From: Cryptomeria japonica
Lineage: Eukaryota; Streptophyta; Pinopsida; Cupressales; Cupressaceae
Length of the DNA: 32,500 bases
NCBI RefSeq assembly: GCF_030272615.1
Contig: NW_026729300.1
Location: 60,001-92,500, forward strand
Reading direction: 5' to 3'
Part shown: positions 19,183-31,325 of the stretch, one piece after another
Layout: each line of letters starts with the position of its first letter
Position numbering within the stretch: the stretch's first letter is position 1
Translations under genes and position numbers: made by a program
Notes under the pieces: generated by a model
Databases searched by the model: none
What the model was told of the DNA's origin: nothing
The model's input: the letters and a program-made list of their open reading frames with translations, nothing else

Positions 19183-22100
19183 AGTTTTTCGCCGGGCGTC
19201 GCAATGCTATTTGAATAAACCTTTTGCCCGTTTGCGTTCTCGTCGGGGCCGGGCCGGGCCGGGGTGCGCTGCCCGCACTACCGCGCGCGCGGGGGCGACA
19301 CCGAGCGCGCACCCGAGGCGCCCCGAGCACACAGGCCACGGTGCAACCCGGGCGTTGTGCGCGCACCCCGGTGCGCCCGAGGTGCTGCGCGCGCACCCAG
19401 GTGAAATCGGTGTGCACCTCGGCCAGTGCGCGCTCGGTCGAGTCGCGCACGTTGGCCAAGGTGCACGGTGATGTTTCTTACTCTAAGGTTCCGCACCAGA
19501 CGCCCGGGACAGGTGAGCGAAGCTGGGCGGGGCCGGGTGCGCGGCCGGGGCAGGTGCACGCAGCTGGAGAGAGCTTTGGAGCACACCAGAGGTGCGCACC
19601 TTGGAGCACACTTCGGAGCGCACCAATGATGCGCTCCATTCAAAAGTTTCCTGAAAAGGCAAAAAAAGTTGAGATTATAGAATTTCCCACTTGAGAGATT
19701 GTAAAAAAAAAAAATTTAAAATGAAGGAAACGCGGGTGCCAAGGTGTGCGCGCCCGGGTGCGCAGCCCAGCCAAGGTGTGCGCACCAAGGCGCCCACCCT
19801 GGCGAAGGTGCACGCAAGGTGCGCACCCGAGGCAAACCGGACAATTAACCCAACTTTCGACTTCGCGCGCACCTGCGCACCTTGGAGCGCACTTCGGAGC
19901 GCTCCTTGGTGCGCACCAATCTTGGGCACCTCGGAGTGCACCATGGCGCCCACCAAGGTGCGCACCCGGGGCAAACCGAGCTCCGACTTCGTGCGCACCT
20001 TGGAGCGCACGAAAGGTGCGCACCATGGCGCCCACCAAGGTGCGCAGCCCAGCCAAGGCGTGCGCATCAAGGTGCGCACCCTGGCGAAGGTGCGCACCCG
20101 GGGCAAACCGAGCTCCGACTTCGTGCGCACCTTGGAGCGCACAAAGGGTGCGCAACCCAGCCAAGGTGTGCGCACCCCGGGCAAACCGAGCTCCGAATCG
20201 TGCGCACCTTGGAGCACACTTCGGAGCCCTCCTTGGTGCGCACCGATGTTGCGCACCTCGGAGCGCACCCGGGGAAAACAATGCAATTAACCCGACTTTC
20301 GACTTCGTGGGCACCTCGGAGCGCTCTCGGGTTCGCACCTCGGAGCACACCGAGGTGCGCACCTTTGATGCGCTGCCTTCACCAATTTCCAGAAAAGGCA
20401 AGAAAACATTGAGAAGGTGTGCGCACCGAGGTGCCCACCCTGGCGAAGGTGCACGCGAGGTGCGCACCCGGGGCAAACCGGGCTCCGACTTCGTGCACGC
20501 CATGCTGCGCACCTTGGAGGGCCATGGTGCGCACCTTGGAGCACACTTCGGAGCGCTCAATGGTGCCCAACCCAGCCAAGGTGCCCACCGCGGCGAAGGT
20601 GCACGCGAGGTGCGCACCCGGGGTAAACCGGGCTCCGACTTCGTGCACGCCGCACCTTGGAGCACACTTCGGAGCGCTCCTTGGTGCGCACCAGGGCGCG
20701 CAACCCAGCCGAGGTGCCCACCCCGGCGAAGGTGCACGCGGGGTGCGCACCCGGGGCAAACCGGGCTCCGACTTCGTGCACGCCATGGTGCCCACCGCGG
20801 CGAAGGTGCACGCGAGGTGCGCACCCGGGGCAAACCGGGCTCCGACTTCGTGCACGCCGCACCTTGGAGCACACTTCGGAGCGCTCCTTGGTGCGCACCA
20901 GGGCGCGCAACCCAGCCGAGGTGCCCACCCCAGCGAAGGTGCACGCGAGGTGCGCACCCGGGGCAAACCGGGCTCCGACTTCGTGCACGCCATGGTGCCC
21001 ACCGCGGCGAAGGTGCACGCGAGGTGCGCACCCGGGGCAAACCGGGCTCCGACTTCGTGCACGCCATGGTGCCCACCGCGGCGAAGGTGCACGCGAGGTG
21101 CGCACCCGGGGCAAACCGGGCTCCGACTTCGTGCACGCCGCACCTTGGAGCACACTTCGGAGCGCTCCTTGGTGCGCACCATGGTGCCCACCAGGGCGCG
21201 CAACCCCGCCGAAGGTGCACGCGAGGTGCGCACCCGGGGCAAACCGGGCTCCGACTTCGTGCACGCCGCACCTTGGAGCACACTTCGGAGCGCTCCTTGG
21301 TGCGCACCAGGGCGCGCAACCCCGCCGAAGGTGCACGCGAGGTGCGCACCCGGGGCAAACCGGGCTCCGACTTCGTGCACGCCATGGTGCGCACCAGGGT
21401 GCCCACCGCGGCGAAGGTGCGCACCCGGGGCAAACCGGGCTCCGACTTCGTGCACGCCGCACCTTGGAGCACACTTCGGAGCGCTCCTTGGTGCGCACCA
21501 GGGCGCGCAACCCAGCCGAGGTGCCCACCCCGGCGAAGGTGCACGCGAGGTGCGCACCCGGGGCAAACCGGGCTCCGACTTCGTGCACGCCATGGTGCCC
21601 ACCGCGGCGAAGGTGCGCACCCGGGGCAAACCGGGCTAGGACTTCGTGCACGCCGCACCTTGGAGCACACTTCGGAGCGCTCCTTGGTGCGCACCATGGT
21701 GCCCACCAGGCCGCGCAACCCAGCCAAGGTGTGCGCACCAAGGTGCACGCGAGGTGCGCACCCGGGGCAAACCGGGGTCCGGCTTCGTGCACGCCGCACC
21801 TTGGAGCACACATCGGGGCGCTCCCGGGTTCGCACCGGCGTTGCGCACCGTGGTGGGCACCTCGGAGCGCACCGTGGTGGGCACCTCGGAGCACACCAAG
21901 GTGGGCAGCGAGGTGCGCACCTTTGATGCGATGCCTTCACTAATTTCCATAAAAGGCAAAAGAAAACGAGATTTTAAAATTTCCGTTTTGAAAGATAGTG
22001 AGAAAAAGGGAATGCTGGTGCCATCTTGAGCCCGCCCTGGTGCGCAGCCCAGCCAAGGTGTGCGCACCAAGGTGCCCACCCTGGCGAAGGTGCGCGCCCG

Positions 22101-25100
22101 GGCAATTAACCCAACTTCCAACTTCGCGCGCGCCAGGGTGGGAGCGCACCCAACAACCGGGCCTGGGAAGAGCCAATGCGAGAAACCCCACCAAACGCTC
22201 TGACAAAAAAAGAGGGGGCGCTCCAGTAACCCCGCTTCGGAGCGCACCCTGGGCAAACCCAGCCAGGGTGCCCACCCCGGCCAAGGTGCAGGCGAGGTGC
22301 GCACCCGGGGCAAACCGGGCTCCGACAACGTGCACGCCGCACCTTGGAGCACACTTCGTAGCGCTCCCGGGTGCGCACCTCAGAGCACACCAAGGTGGGC
22401 AGCGAGGTGCGCACCTTTGATGCGCTGCCTTCACTAATTTCCAGAAAAGGCAAAAAAAAGAGGAGATTTTAAAATTTCCGTTTTGAAAGATAGTGAAAAA
22501 AACGGAACGCAGGTGCCATCTTGAGCCCGCCCGGGTGCACAGCCCAGGTAAGGTGCCCACCCTGGCAAAGGTGCGCACCCGGGCAATTAACCCTACTTCC
22601 GACTTCGTGCGCGCCAGGGTGGCAACCGGGCCTGGGAAGAGCCAATGCGAGAAACCCCACCAAACGCTCCGACAAAAAAAGAGGCGGCGCTCCAATAACC
22701 CCGCTTCGGAGCGCAGCCGGGGCAAACCCAGCCAAGGTGCCCACCCCGACGAAGGTGCACGCGAGGTGCGCACCCGGGGCAAACCGGGCTCCGACAACGT
22801 GCACGCAGCACCTTGGAGCACACTTCGAAGCACTCCCGGGTGCCCACCGGCGTTGCGCACCGTGGTGGGCAGCGAGGTGCGCACCTTTGATGCGCTGCCT
22901 TCACTAATTTCCAGAAAAGGCAAAAAAAAATGAGATTTTAAAATTTCCGTTTTGAAAGATAGTGAAAAAAACGGAACGCGGGTGCCATCTTGAGCCCGCC
23001 CTGGTGCGCAGCCCAGGCAAGGCATGCGCACCAAGGTGCCCACCCGCGGTGCACGCCCGGGGCAAACCGGGCTCCGACTTCGTGCAGGCCGCACCTTGGA
23101 GCACACTTCGGAGCGCTCCTTGGTGCGCACCATGGTGCCCACCAGGGCGCACCCGGGGCAAACCGGGCTCCGACTTCGTGCACGCCGCACCTTGGAGCAC
23201 ACATCGGAGCGCTCCCAGGTTCGCACCAGCGTTGCGCACCTTTGATGCGCTGCCTTCACTAATTTCCAGAAAAGGCAAAAAAAAACGATATTTTAAAATT
23301 TCCGTTCTGAAAGATAGTGAAAAAAACGGAACGCGGGTGCCATCTTGAGCCCTTCCTGGTGCGCAGCCCAGGCAAGTTGTGCGCACCAAGGTGCCCACCC
23401 TGGCGGAGGTGCGCGCCCGGGGCAAACCGGGCTCCGACTTCGTGCACTGCATGGTGCCCACCAAGGCGCGCAACCCAGCCAAGGTGCCCACCGCAGCGAA
23501 GGTGCACGCGAGGTGCGCACCCGAGGTGCACACCCGGGGCAAACCGAGCTCCGACTTCGTGCACGCCGCACCTTGGAGCACACTTCAGAGCGCTCCTTGG
23601 TGCGCACCAGGGCGCGCAACCCAGCCAAGGTGCTCACCCCGGCGAAGGTGCACGCGAGGTGCGCACCCGGGGCAAGCCGGGCTCGGACTTCGTGCACGCC
23701 GCACCTTGGAGCACACATCGGAGCGCTCCCGGGTTCGCACCAGCATTGCGCACCTTTGATGCGCTGCCTTCACTAATTTCCAGAAAAGGCAAAAAAAAAA
23801 AAAAAACGAGATTTTAAAATTTCCGTTTTGAAAGATAGTGAAAAAAACGGAACGCGGGTGCCATCTTGAGCCCGCCCTGGTGTGCAGCCCAGGCAAGTTG
23901 TGCGCACCAAGGCACCCACCCTGGCCAAGGTGGGTCACGGGGTGGGTCCTAGGGTGGGTAACGGGGTGGGTACTAAGGTGCGTGCCAAGGTGGGTCATGG
24001 GGTGGGTGCCAAGGTGGGCACCAGGGTGGGTGTGCACCAACCCTAGCCAGGGTAGGTCACGGGGTGGTTGTCGGGGTGGGCGTCAAGGAGCCAAGGTGGG
24101 TGGCAAGTAGCCAAGTTGCGTGCCAAGGTGGGTGTCGGGGTGGGTGCCAAGGATCCAAGGTGGGTGCCAAGGAACCAAGGTGGGTGTCTGGGTGGGTGCC
24201 GAGGTGGGAGCCAGGGTGGGTCCCAAGGTGAGTGCAAAGGTGGGTGCCAGGGTCAAGGTGAGTGCCAATGTGGGTTCCAAGGTGCCAGGGTCAGGGTGAG
24301 TGCCAATGTGGGTTCAAAGGTGCTAAGTTGGGTGCGAGGTTGGGTGCGAGGGTGGGTGGGTGCCAAGGTGTGCTAGGTGGAAGCCCGGGTGGGTCGGCAT
24401 CCCATGGGTGTCGAGTTGGGTGCCTGATGGGTGCTTCTTGTCAAGTTTTAGTCGTCGGGACTCATTTCGAGCCTTAGAGGTCGTTTCTTGTCCGGTTGCC
24501 CTGTCTTCGACCTGGGAACCCAATTTTGGTCCTCGGGTCCCATTTTTTTTTGTCTCGCATCCCACTTTTGGCCTGTGGCCTTTTCGGGGTCGATTCTCGT
24601 TTTGGGCATCAGAGCATGTTTCTTCTCCTAAAACCCAATATTTGTTTATTAAGTCTCGGAACACATTTTTGTTCTCGTGGACCCATCATGGGTCTTGGAA
24701 CGCATTTGTGGTCCTTGGGTCCCATTTTGCATCCCGAAACTTGTGTTTTGGTGCTTGATCCCTATTTTGGGTGCCCACCTTGCACCAAGTGCGCACCCGG
24801 GGCAAACCGAGCGCCTTGGTGCACCGGGGCAAGATCGAGCGTGCACCCGAGGCGCCCCGAACATGCACCAAGGTGCACTCGGCCCACATGTGAGCGCAGG
24901 TCGTTGCGCCCGAGGTGGTGTGTGGGCACCGCGTTGCAGACGGGACACTGCACGCACACGACGCCCCGTCCAGGTGCACGCACGTAGGCCGGGCCGGGTG
25001 CACACCCGACGCCCTAGCAAGGTGCGCGCACCCGGGCAGGGCTCACACTTGGCGAACGGGGCGCACTTCGCGAGGGAGGGTGTGCACCTCGACGGGGGTG

Positions 25101-25166
25101 GGTGGCCGGGGTGGATTCGCACGTGGGTCGCGGTTTGCTAAGTACACACTGCGACAAGCTCATAAC

Positions 25167-25284
25167 GGGTGCGATCATACCAGCGTTAGTGCACCGGATC
25201 CCATCAGAACTCCGCAGTTAAGCGCGCTTGGGCCGGAGTAGTACTGGGATGGGTGACCTCCCGGGAAGTCCCGGTGTTGCACCC
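25167..25284 (+). rRNA. 5S ribosomal RNA, copy 3
   Basis: This 118-bp 5S gene is identical to copy 2, with G at nucleotide 80, and has intact helix I ends, box A and box C. It is 6108 bp after copy 2. The sequence after the gene is TTTCTTAG, as in copy 1, so the first T-run of four or more is 8 nt downstream. The upstream 40 bp are unchanged. Confidence 0.97.
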
Positions 25285-25292
25285 TTTCTTAG

Positions 25293-25297
25293 TTTTT
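25293..25297 (+). terminator. Pol III T-run, copy 3
   Basis: TTTTT follows the interrupted TTTCTTAG, the same arrangement as copy 1. Confidence 0.6.
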
Positions 25298-28200
25298 CGC
25301 CGGGCGTCGCAATGCTATTTGAATAAACCTTTTGCCCGTTTGCGTTCTCGTCGGGGCCGGGCCGGGCCGGGGTGCGCTGCCCGCACTACCGCGCGCGCGG
25401 GGGGCGACACCGAGCGCGCACCCGAGGCGCCCCGAGCACACAGGCCACGGTGCAACCCGGGCGTTGTGCGCGCACCCCGGTGCGCCCGAGGTGCTGCGCG
25501 CGCACCCAGGTGAAATCGGTGTGCACCTCGGCCAGTGCGCGCTCGGTCGAGTCGCGCACGTTGGCCAAGGTGCACGGTGATGTTTCTTACTCTAAGGTTC
25601 CGCACCAAACGCCCGGGACAGGTGAGCGAAGCTGGGCGGGGCCGGGTGCGCGGCCGGGGCAGGTGCACGCAGCTGGAGAGAGCTTTGGAGCACACCAGAG
25701 GTGCGCACCTTGGAGCACACTTCGGAGCGCACCAATGATGCGCTCCATTCAAAAGTTTCCTGAAAAGGCAAAAAAAGTTGAGATTATAGAATTTCCCACT
25801 TGAGAGATTGTAAAAAAAAAAAATTTAAAATGAAGGAAACGCGGGTGCCAAGGTGTGCGCGCCCGGGTGCGCAGCCCAGCCAAGGTGTGCGCACCAAGGC
25901 GCCCACCCTGGCGAAGGTGCACGCAAGGTGCGCACCCGAGGCAAACCGGACAATTAACCCAACTTTCGACTTCGCGCGCACCTGCGCACCTTGGAGCGCA
26001 CTTCGGAGCGCTCCTTGGTGCGCACCAATCTTGGGCACCTCGGAGTGCACCATGGCGCCCACCAAGGTGCGCACCCGGGGCAAACCGAGCTCCGACTTCG
26101 TGCGCACCTTGGAGCGCACGAAAGGTGCGCACCATGGCGCCCACCAAGGTGCGCAGCCCAGCCAAGGCGTGCGCATCAAGGTGCGCACCCTGGCGAAGGT
26201 GCGCACCCGGGGCAAACCGAGCTCCGACTTCGTGCGCACCTTGGAGCGCACAAAGGGTGCGCAACCCAGCCAAGGTGTGCGCACCCCGGGCAAACCGAGC
26301 TCCGAATCGTGCGCACCTTGGAGCACACTTCGGAGCCCTCCTTGGTGCGCACCGATGTTGCGCACCTCGGAGCGCACCCGGGGAAAACAATGCAATTAAC
26401 CCGACTTTCGACTTCGTGGGCACCTCGGAGCGCTCTCGGGTTCGCACCTCGGAGCACACCGAGGTGCGCACCTTTGATGCGCTGCCTTCACCAATTTCCA
26501 GAAAAGGCAAGAAAACATTGAGAAGGTGTGCGCACCGAGGTGCCCACCCTGGCGAAGGTGCACGCGAGGTGCGCACCCGGGGCAAACCGGGCTCCGACTT
26601 CGTGCACGCCATGCTGCGCACCTTGGAGGGCCATGGTGCGCACCTTGGAGCACACTTCGGAGCGCTCAATGGTGCCCAACCCAGCCAAGGTGCCCACCGC
26701 GGCGAAGGTGCACGCGAGGTGCGCACCCGGGGCAAACCGGGCTCCGACTTCGTGCACGCCGCACCTTGGAGCACACTTCGGAGCGCTCCTTGGTGCGCAC
26801 CAGGGCGCGCAACCCAGCCGAGGTGCCCACCCCGGCGAAGGTGCACGCGGGGTGCGCACCCGGGGCAAACCGGGCTCCGACTTCGTGCACGCCATGGTGC
26901 CCACCGCGGCGAAGGTGCACGCGAGGTGCGCACCCGGGGCAAACCGGGCTCCGACTTCGTGCACGCCGCACCTTGGAGCACACTTCGGAGCGCTCCTTGG
27001 TGCGCACCAGGGCGCGCAACCCAGCCGAGGTGCCCACCCCGGCGAAGGTGCACGCGAGGTGCGCACCCGGGGCAAACCGGGCTCCGACTTCGTGCACGCC
27101 ATGGTGCCCACCGCGGCGAAGGTGCACGCGAGGTGCGCACCCGGGGCAAACCGGGCTCCGACTTCGTGCACGCCGCACCTTGGAGCACACTTCGGAGCGC
27201 TCCTTGGTGCGCACCATGGTGCCCACCAGGGCGCGCAACCCCGCCGAAGGTGCACGCGAGGTGCGCACCCGGGGCAAACCGGGCTCCGACTTCGTGCACG
27301 CCGCACCTTGGAGCACACTTCGGAGCGCTCCTTGGTGCGCACCAGGGCGCGCAACCCCGCCGAAGGTGCACGCGAGGTGCGCACCCGGGGCAAACCGGGC
27401 TCCGACTTCGTGCACGCCATGGTGCGCACCAGGGTGCCCACCGCGGCGAAGGTGCGCACCCGGGGCAAACCGGGCTCCGACTTCGTGCACGCCGCACCTT
27501 GGAGCACACTTCGGAGCGCTCCTTGGTGCGCACCAGGGCGCGCAACCCAGCCGAGGTGCCCACCCCGGCGAAGGTGCACGCGAGGTGCGCACCCGGGGCA
27601 AACCGGGCTCCGACTTCGTGCACGCCATGGTGCCCACCGCGGCGAAGGTGCGCACCCGGGGCAAACCGGGCTAGGACTTCGTGCACGCCGCACCTTGGAG
27701 CACACTTTGGAGCGCTCCTTGGTGCGCACCATGGTGCCCACCAGGCCGCGCAACCCAGCCAAGGTGTGCGCACCAAGGTGCACGCGAGGTGCGCACCCGG
27801 GGCAAACCGGGGTCCGGCTTCGTGCACGCCGCACCTTGGAGCACACATCGGGGCGCTCCCGGGTTCGCACCGGCGTTGCGCACCGTGGTGGGCACCTCGG
27901 AGCGCACCGTGGTGGGCACCTCGGAGCACACCAAGGTGGGCAGCGAGGTGCGCACCTTTGATGCGATGCCTTCACTAATTTCCATAAAAGGCAAAAAAAA
28001 ACGAGATTTTAAAATTTCCGTTTTGAAAGATAGTGAGAAAAAGGGAATGCTGGTGCCATCTTGAGCCCGCCCTGGTGCGCAGCCCAGCCAAGGTGTGCGC
28101 ACCAAGGTGCCCACCCTGGCGAAGGTGCGCGCCCGGGCAATTAACCCAACTTCCAACTTCGCGCGCGCCAGGGTGGGAGCGCACCCAACAACCGGGCCTG

Positions 28201-31200
28201 GGAAGAGCCAATGCGAGAAACCCCACCAAACGCTCTGACAAAAAAAGAGGGGGCGCTCCAGTAACCCCGCTTCGGAGCGCACCCTGGGCAAACCCAGCCA
28301 GGGTGCCCACCCCGGCCAAGGTGCAGGCGAGGTGCGCACCCGGGGCAAACCGGGCTCCGACAACGTGCACGCCGCACCTTGGAGCACACTTCGTAGCGCT
28401 CCCGGGTGCGCACCTCAGAGCACACCAAGGTGGGCAGCGAGGTGCGCACCTTTGATGCGCTGCCTTCACTAATTTCCAGAAAAGGCAAAAAAAAGAGGAG
28501 ATTTTAAAATTTCCGTTTTGAAAGATAGTGAAAAAAACGGAACGCGGGTGCCATCTTGAGCCCGCCCTGGTGCACAGCCCAGGTAAGGTGCCCACCCTGG
28601 CAAAGGTGCGCACCCGGGCAATTAACCCTACTTCCGACTTCGTGCGCGCCAGGGTGGCAACCGGGCCTGGGAAGAGCCAATGCGAGAAACCCCACCAAAC
28701 GCTCCGACAAAAAAAGAGGCGGCGCTCCAATAACCCCGCTTCGGAGCGCAGCCGGGGCAAACCCAGCCAAGGTGCCCACCCCGACGAAGGTGCACGCGAG
28801 GTGCGCACCCGGGGCAAACCGGGCTCCGACAACGTGCACGCAGCACCTTGGAGCACACTTCGAAGCACTCCCGGGTGCCCACCGGCGTTGCGCACCGTGG
28901 TGGGCAGCGAGGTGCGCACCTTTGATGCGCTGCCTTCACTAATTTCCAGAAAAGGCAAAAAAAAATGAGATTTTAAAATTTCCGTTTTGAAAGATAGTGA
29001 AAAAAACGGAACGCGGGTGCCATCTTGAGCCCGCCCTGGTGCGCAGCCCAGGCAAGGCATGCGCACCAAGGTGCCCACCCGCGGTGCACGCCCGGGGCAA
29101 ACCGGGCTCCGACTTCGTGCAGGCCGCACCTTGGAGCACACTTCGGAGCGCTCCTTGGTGCGCACCATGGTGCCCACCAGGGCGCACCCGGGGCAAACCG
29201 GGCTCCGACTTCGTGCACGCCGCACCTTGGAGCACACATCGGAGCGCTCCCAGGTTCGCACCAGCGTTGCGCACCTTTGATGCGCTGCCTTCACTAATTT
29301 CCAGAAAAGGCAAAAAAAAACGATATTTTAAAATTTCCGTTCTGAAAGATAGTGAAAAAAACGGAACGCGGGTGCCATCTTGAGCCCTTCCTGGTGCGCA
29401 GCCCAGGCAAGTTGTGCGCACCAAGGTGCCCACCCTGGCGGAGGTGCGCGCCCGGGGCAAACCGGGCTCCGACTTCGTGCACTGCATGGTGCCCACCAAG
29501 GCGCGCAACCCAGCCAAGGTGCCCACCGCAGCGAAGGTGCACGCGAGGTGCGCACCCGAGGTGCACACCCGGGGCAAACCGAGCTCCGACTTCGTGCACG
29601 CCGCACCTTGGAGCACACTTCAGAGCGCTCCTTGGTGCGCACCAGGGCGCGCAACCCAGCCAAGGTGCTCACCCCGGCGAAGGTGCACGCGAGGTGCGCA
29701 CCCGGGGCAAGCCGGGCTCGGACTTCGTGCACGCCGCACCTTGGAGCACACATCGGAGCGCTCCCGGGTTCGCACCAGCATTGCGCACCTTTGATGCGCT
29801 GCCTTCACTAATTTCCAGAAAAGGCAAAAAAAAAAAAAAAACGAGATTTTAAAATTTCCGTTTTGAAAGATAGTGAAAAAAACGGAACGCGGGTGCCATC
29901 TTGAGCCCGCCCTGGTGTGCAGCCCAGGCAAGTTGTGCGCACCAAGGCACCCACCCTGGCCAAGGTGGGTCACGGGGTGGGTCCTAGGGTGGGTAACGGG
30001 GTGGGTACTAAGGTGCGTGCCAAGGTGGGTCATGGGGTGGGTGCCAAGGTGGGCACCAGGGTGGGTGTGCACCAACCCTAGCCAGGGTAGGTCACGGGGT
30101 GGTTGTCGGGGTGGGCGTCAAGGAGCCAAGGTGGGTGGCAAGTAGCCAAGTTGCGTGCCAAGGTGGGTGTCGGGGTGGGTGCCAAGGATCCAAGGTGGGT
30201 GCCAAGGAACCAAGGTGGGTGTCTGGGTGGGTGCCGAGGTGGGAGCCAGGGTGGGTCCCAAGGTGAGTGCAAAGGTGGGTGCCAGGGTCAAGGTGAGTGC
30301 CAATGTGGGTTCCAAGGTGCCAGGGTCAGGGTGAGTGCCAATGTGGGTTCAAAGGTGCTAAGTTGGGTGCGAGGTTGGGTGCGAGGGTGGGTGGGTGCCA
30401 AGGTGTGCTAGGTGGAAGCCCGGGTGGGTCGGCATCCCATGGGTGTCGAGTTGGGTGCCTGATGGGTGCTTCTTGTCAAGTTTTAGTCGTCGGGACTCAT
30501 TTCGAGCCTTAGAGGTCGTTTCTTGTCCGGTTGCCCTGTCTTCGACCTGGGAACCCAATTTTGGTCCTCGGGTCCCATTTTTTTTTGTCTCGCATCCCAC
30601 TTTTGGCCTGTGGCCTTTTCGGGGTCGATTCTCGTTTTGGGCATCAGAGCATGTTTCTTCTCCTAAAACCCAATATTTGTTTATTAAGTCTCGGAACACA
30701 TTTTTGTTCTCGTGGACCCATCATGGGTCTTGGAACGCATTTGTGGTCCTTGGGTCCCATTTTGCATCCCGAAACTTGTGTTTTGGTGCTTGATCCCTAT
30801 TTTGGGTGCCCACCTTGCACCAAGTGCGCACCCGGGGCAAACCGAGCGCCTTGGTGCACCGGGGCAAGATCGAGCGTGCACCCGAGGCGCCCCGAACATG
30901 CACCAAGGTGCACTCGGCCCACATGTGAGCGCAGGTCGTTGCGCCCGAGGTGGTGTGTGGGCACCGCGTTGCAGACGGGACACTGCACGCACACGACGCC
31001 CCGTCCAGGTGCACGCACGTAGGCCGGGCCGGGTGCACACCCGACGCCCTAGCAAGGTGCGCGCACCCGGGCAGGGCTCACACTTGGCGAACGGGGCGCA
31101 CTTCGCGAGGGAGGGTGTGCACCTCGACGGGGGTGGGTGGCCGGGGTGGATTCGCACGTGGGTCGCGGTTTGCTAAGTACACACTGCGACAAGCTCATAA

Positions 31201-31201
31201 C

Positions 31202-31319
31202 GGGTGCGATCATACCAGCGTTAGTGCACCGGATCCCATCAGAACTCCGCAGTTAAGCGCGCTTGGGCCGGAGTAGTACTCGGATGGGTGACCTCCCGGG
31301 AAGTCCCGGTGTTGCACCC
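31202..31319 (+). rRNA. 5S ribosomal RNA, copy 4
   Basis: This 118-bp 5S gene matches the others except that nucleotide 80 is C (TACTCGGATGGG), a third state at this one site. Everything else, including helix I ends, box A and the remainder of box C, is unchanged. It is 6035 bp after copy 3. A T6 run follows at once, as in copy 2. If the first base of box C matters for TFIIIA binding in this plant, this copy could be weaker. That is inference. Confidence 0.96.
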
Positions 31320-31325
31320 TTTTTT
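31320..31325 (+). terminator. Pol III T-run, copy 4
   Basis: TTTTTT directly follows the gene, as in copy 2. Confidence 0.75.

Larger units (their letters stand above)
17815..23922 (+). repeat. 5S rDNA unit 2 (6108 bp)
   Basis: It matches unit 1 almost base for base apart from one extra 74-bp module: CATGGTGCCCACCGCGGCG... occurs back to back at 20991-21064 and 21065-21138, where unit 1 has one copy. This accounts exactly for the 74-bp length difference. Single-base differences include GGGGTAAACC at about 20624 and CGCAGGTGCC at about 22510. Confidence 0.95.
23923..29957 (+). repeat. 5S rDNA unit 3 (6035 bp)
   Basis: It is one base longer than unit 1 because of an extra G in the G-run near 25400, just downstream of the gene. 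It lacks the 74-bp duplication of unit 2. Single-base differences include CACCAAACGCC at about 25607 and CACTTTGGAGCG at about 27705. It has the same block order as unit 1. Confidence 0.95.

Noticed and set aside
13606-27978. Long open frames (up to 766 codons) on both strands, rich in Ala, Arg, Pro, Cys and His
   Set aside because: They overlap each other on opposite strands and in several frames, consist of translated DNA repeats, show no domain, and follow the DNA module boundaries. Rarity of TA explains the lack of stops.
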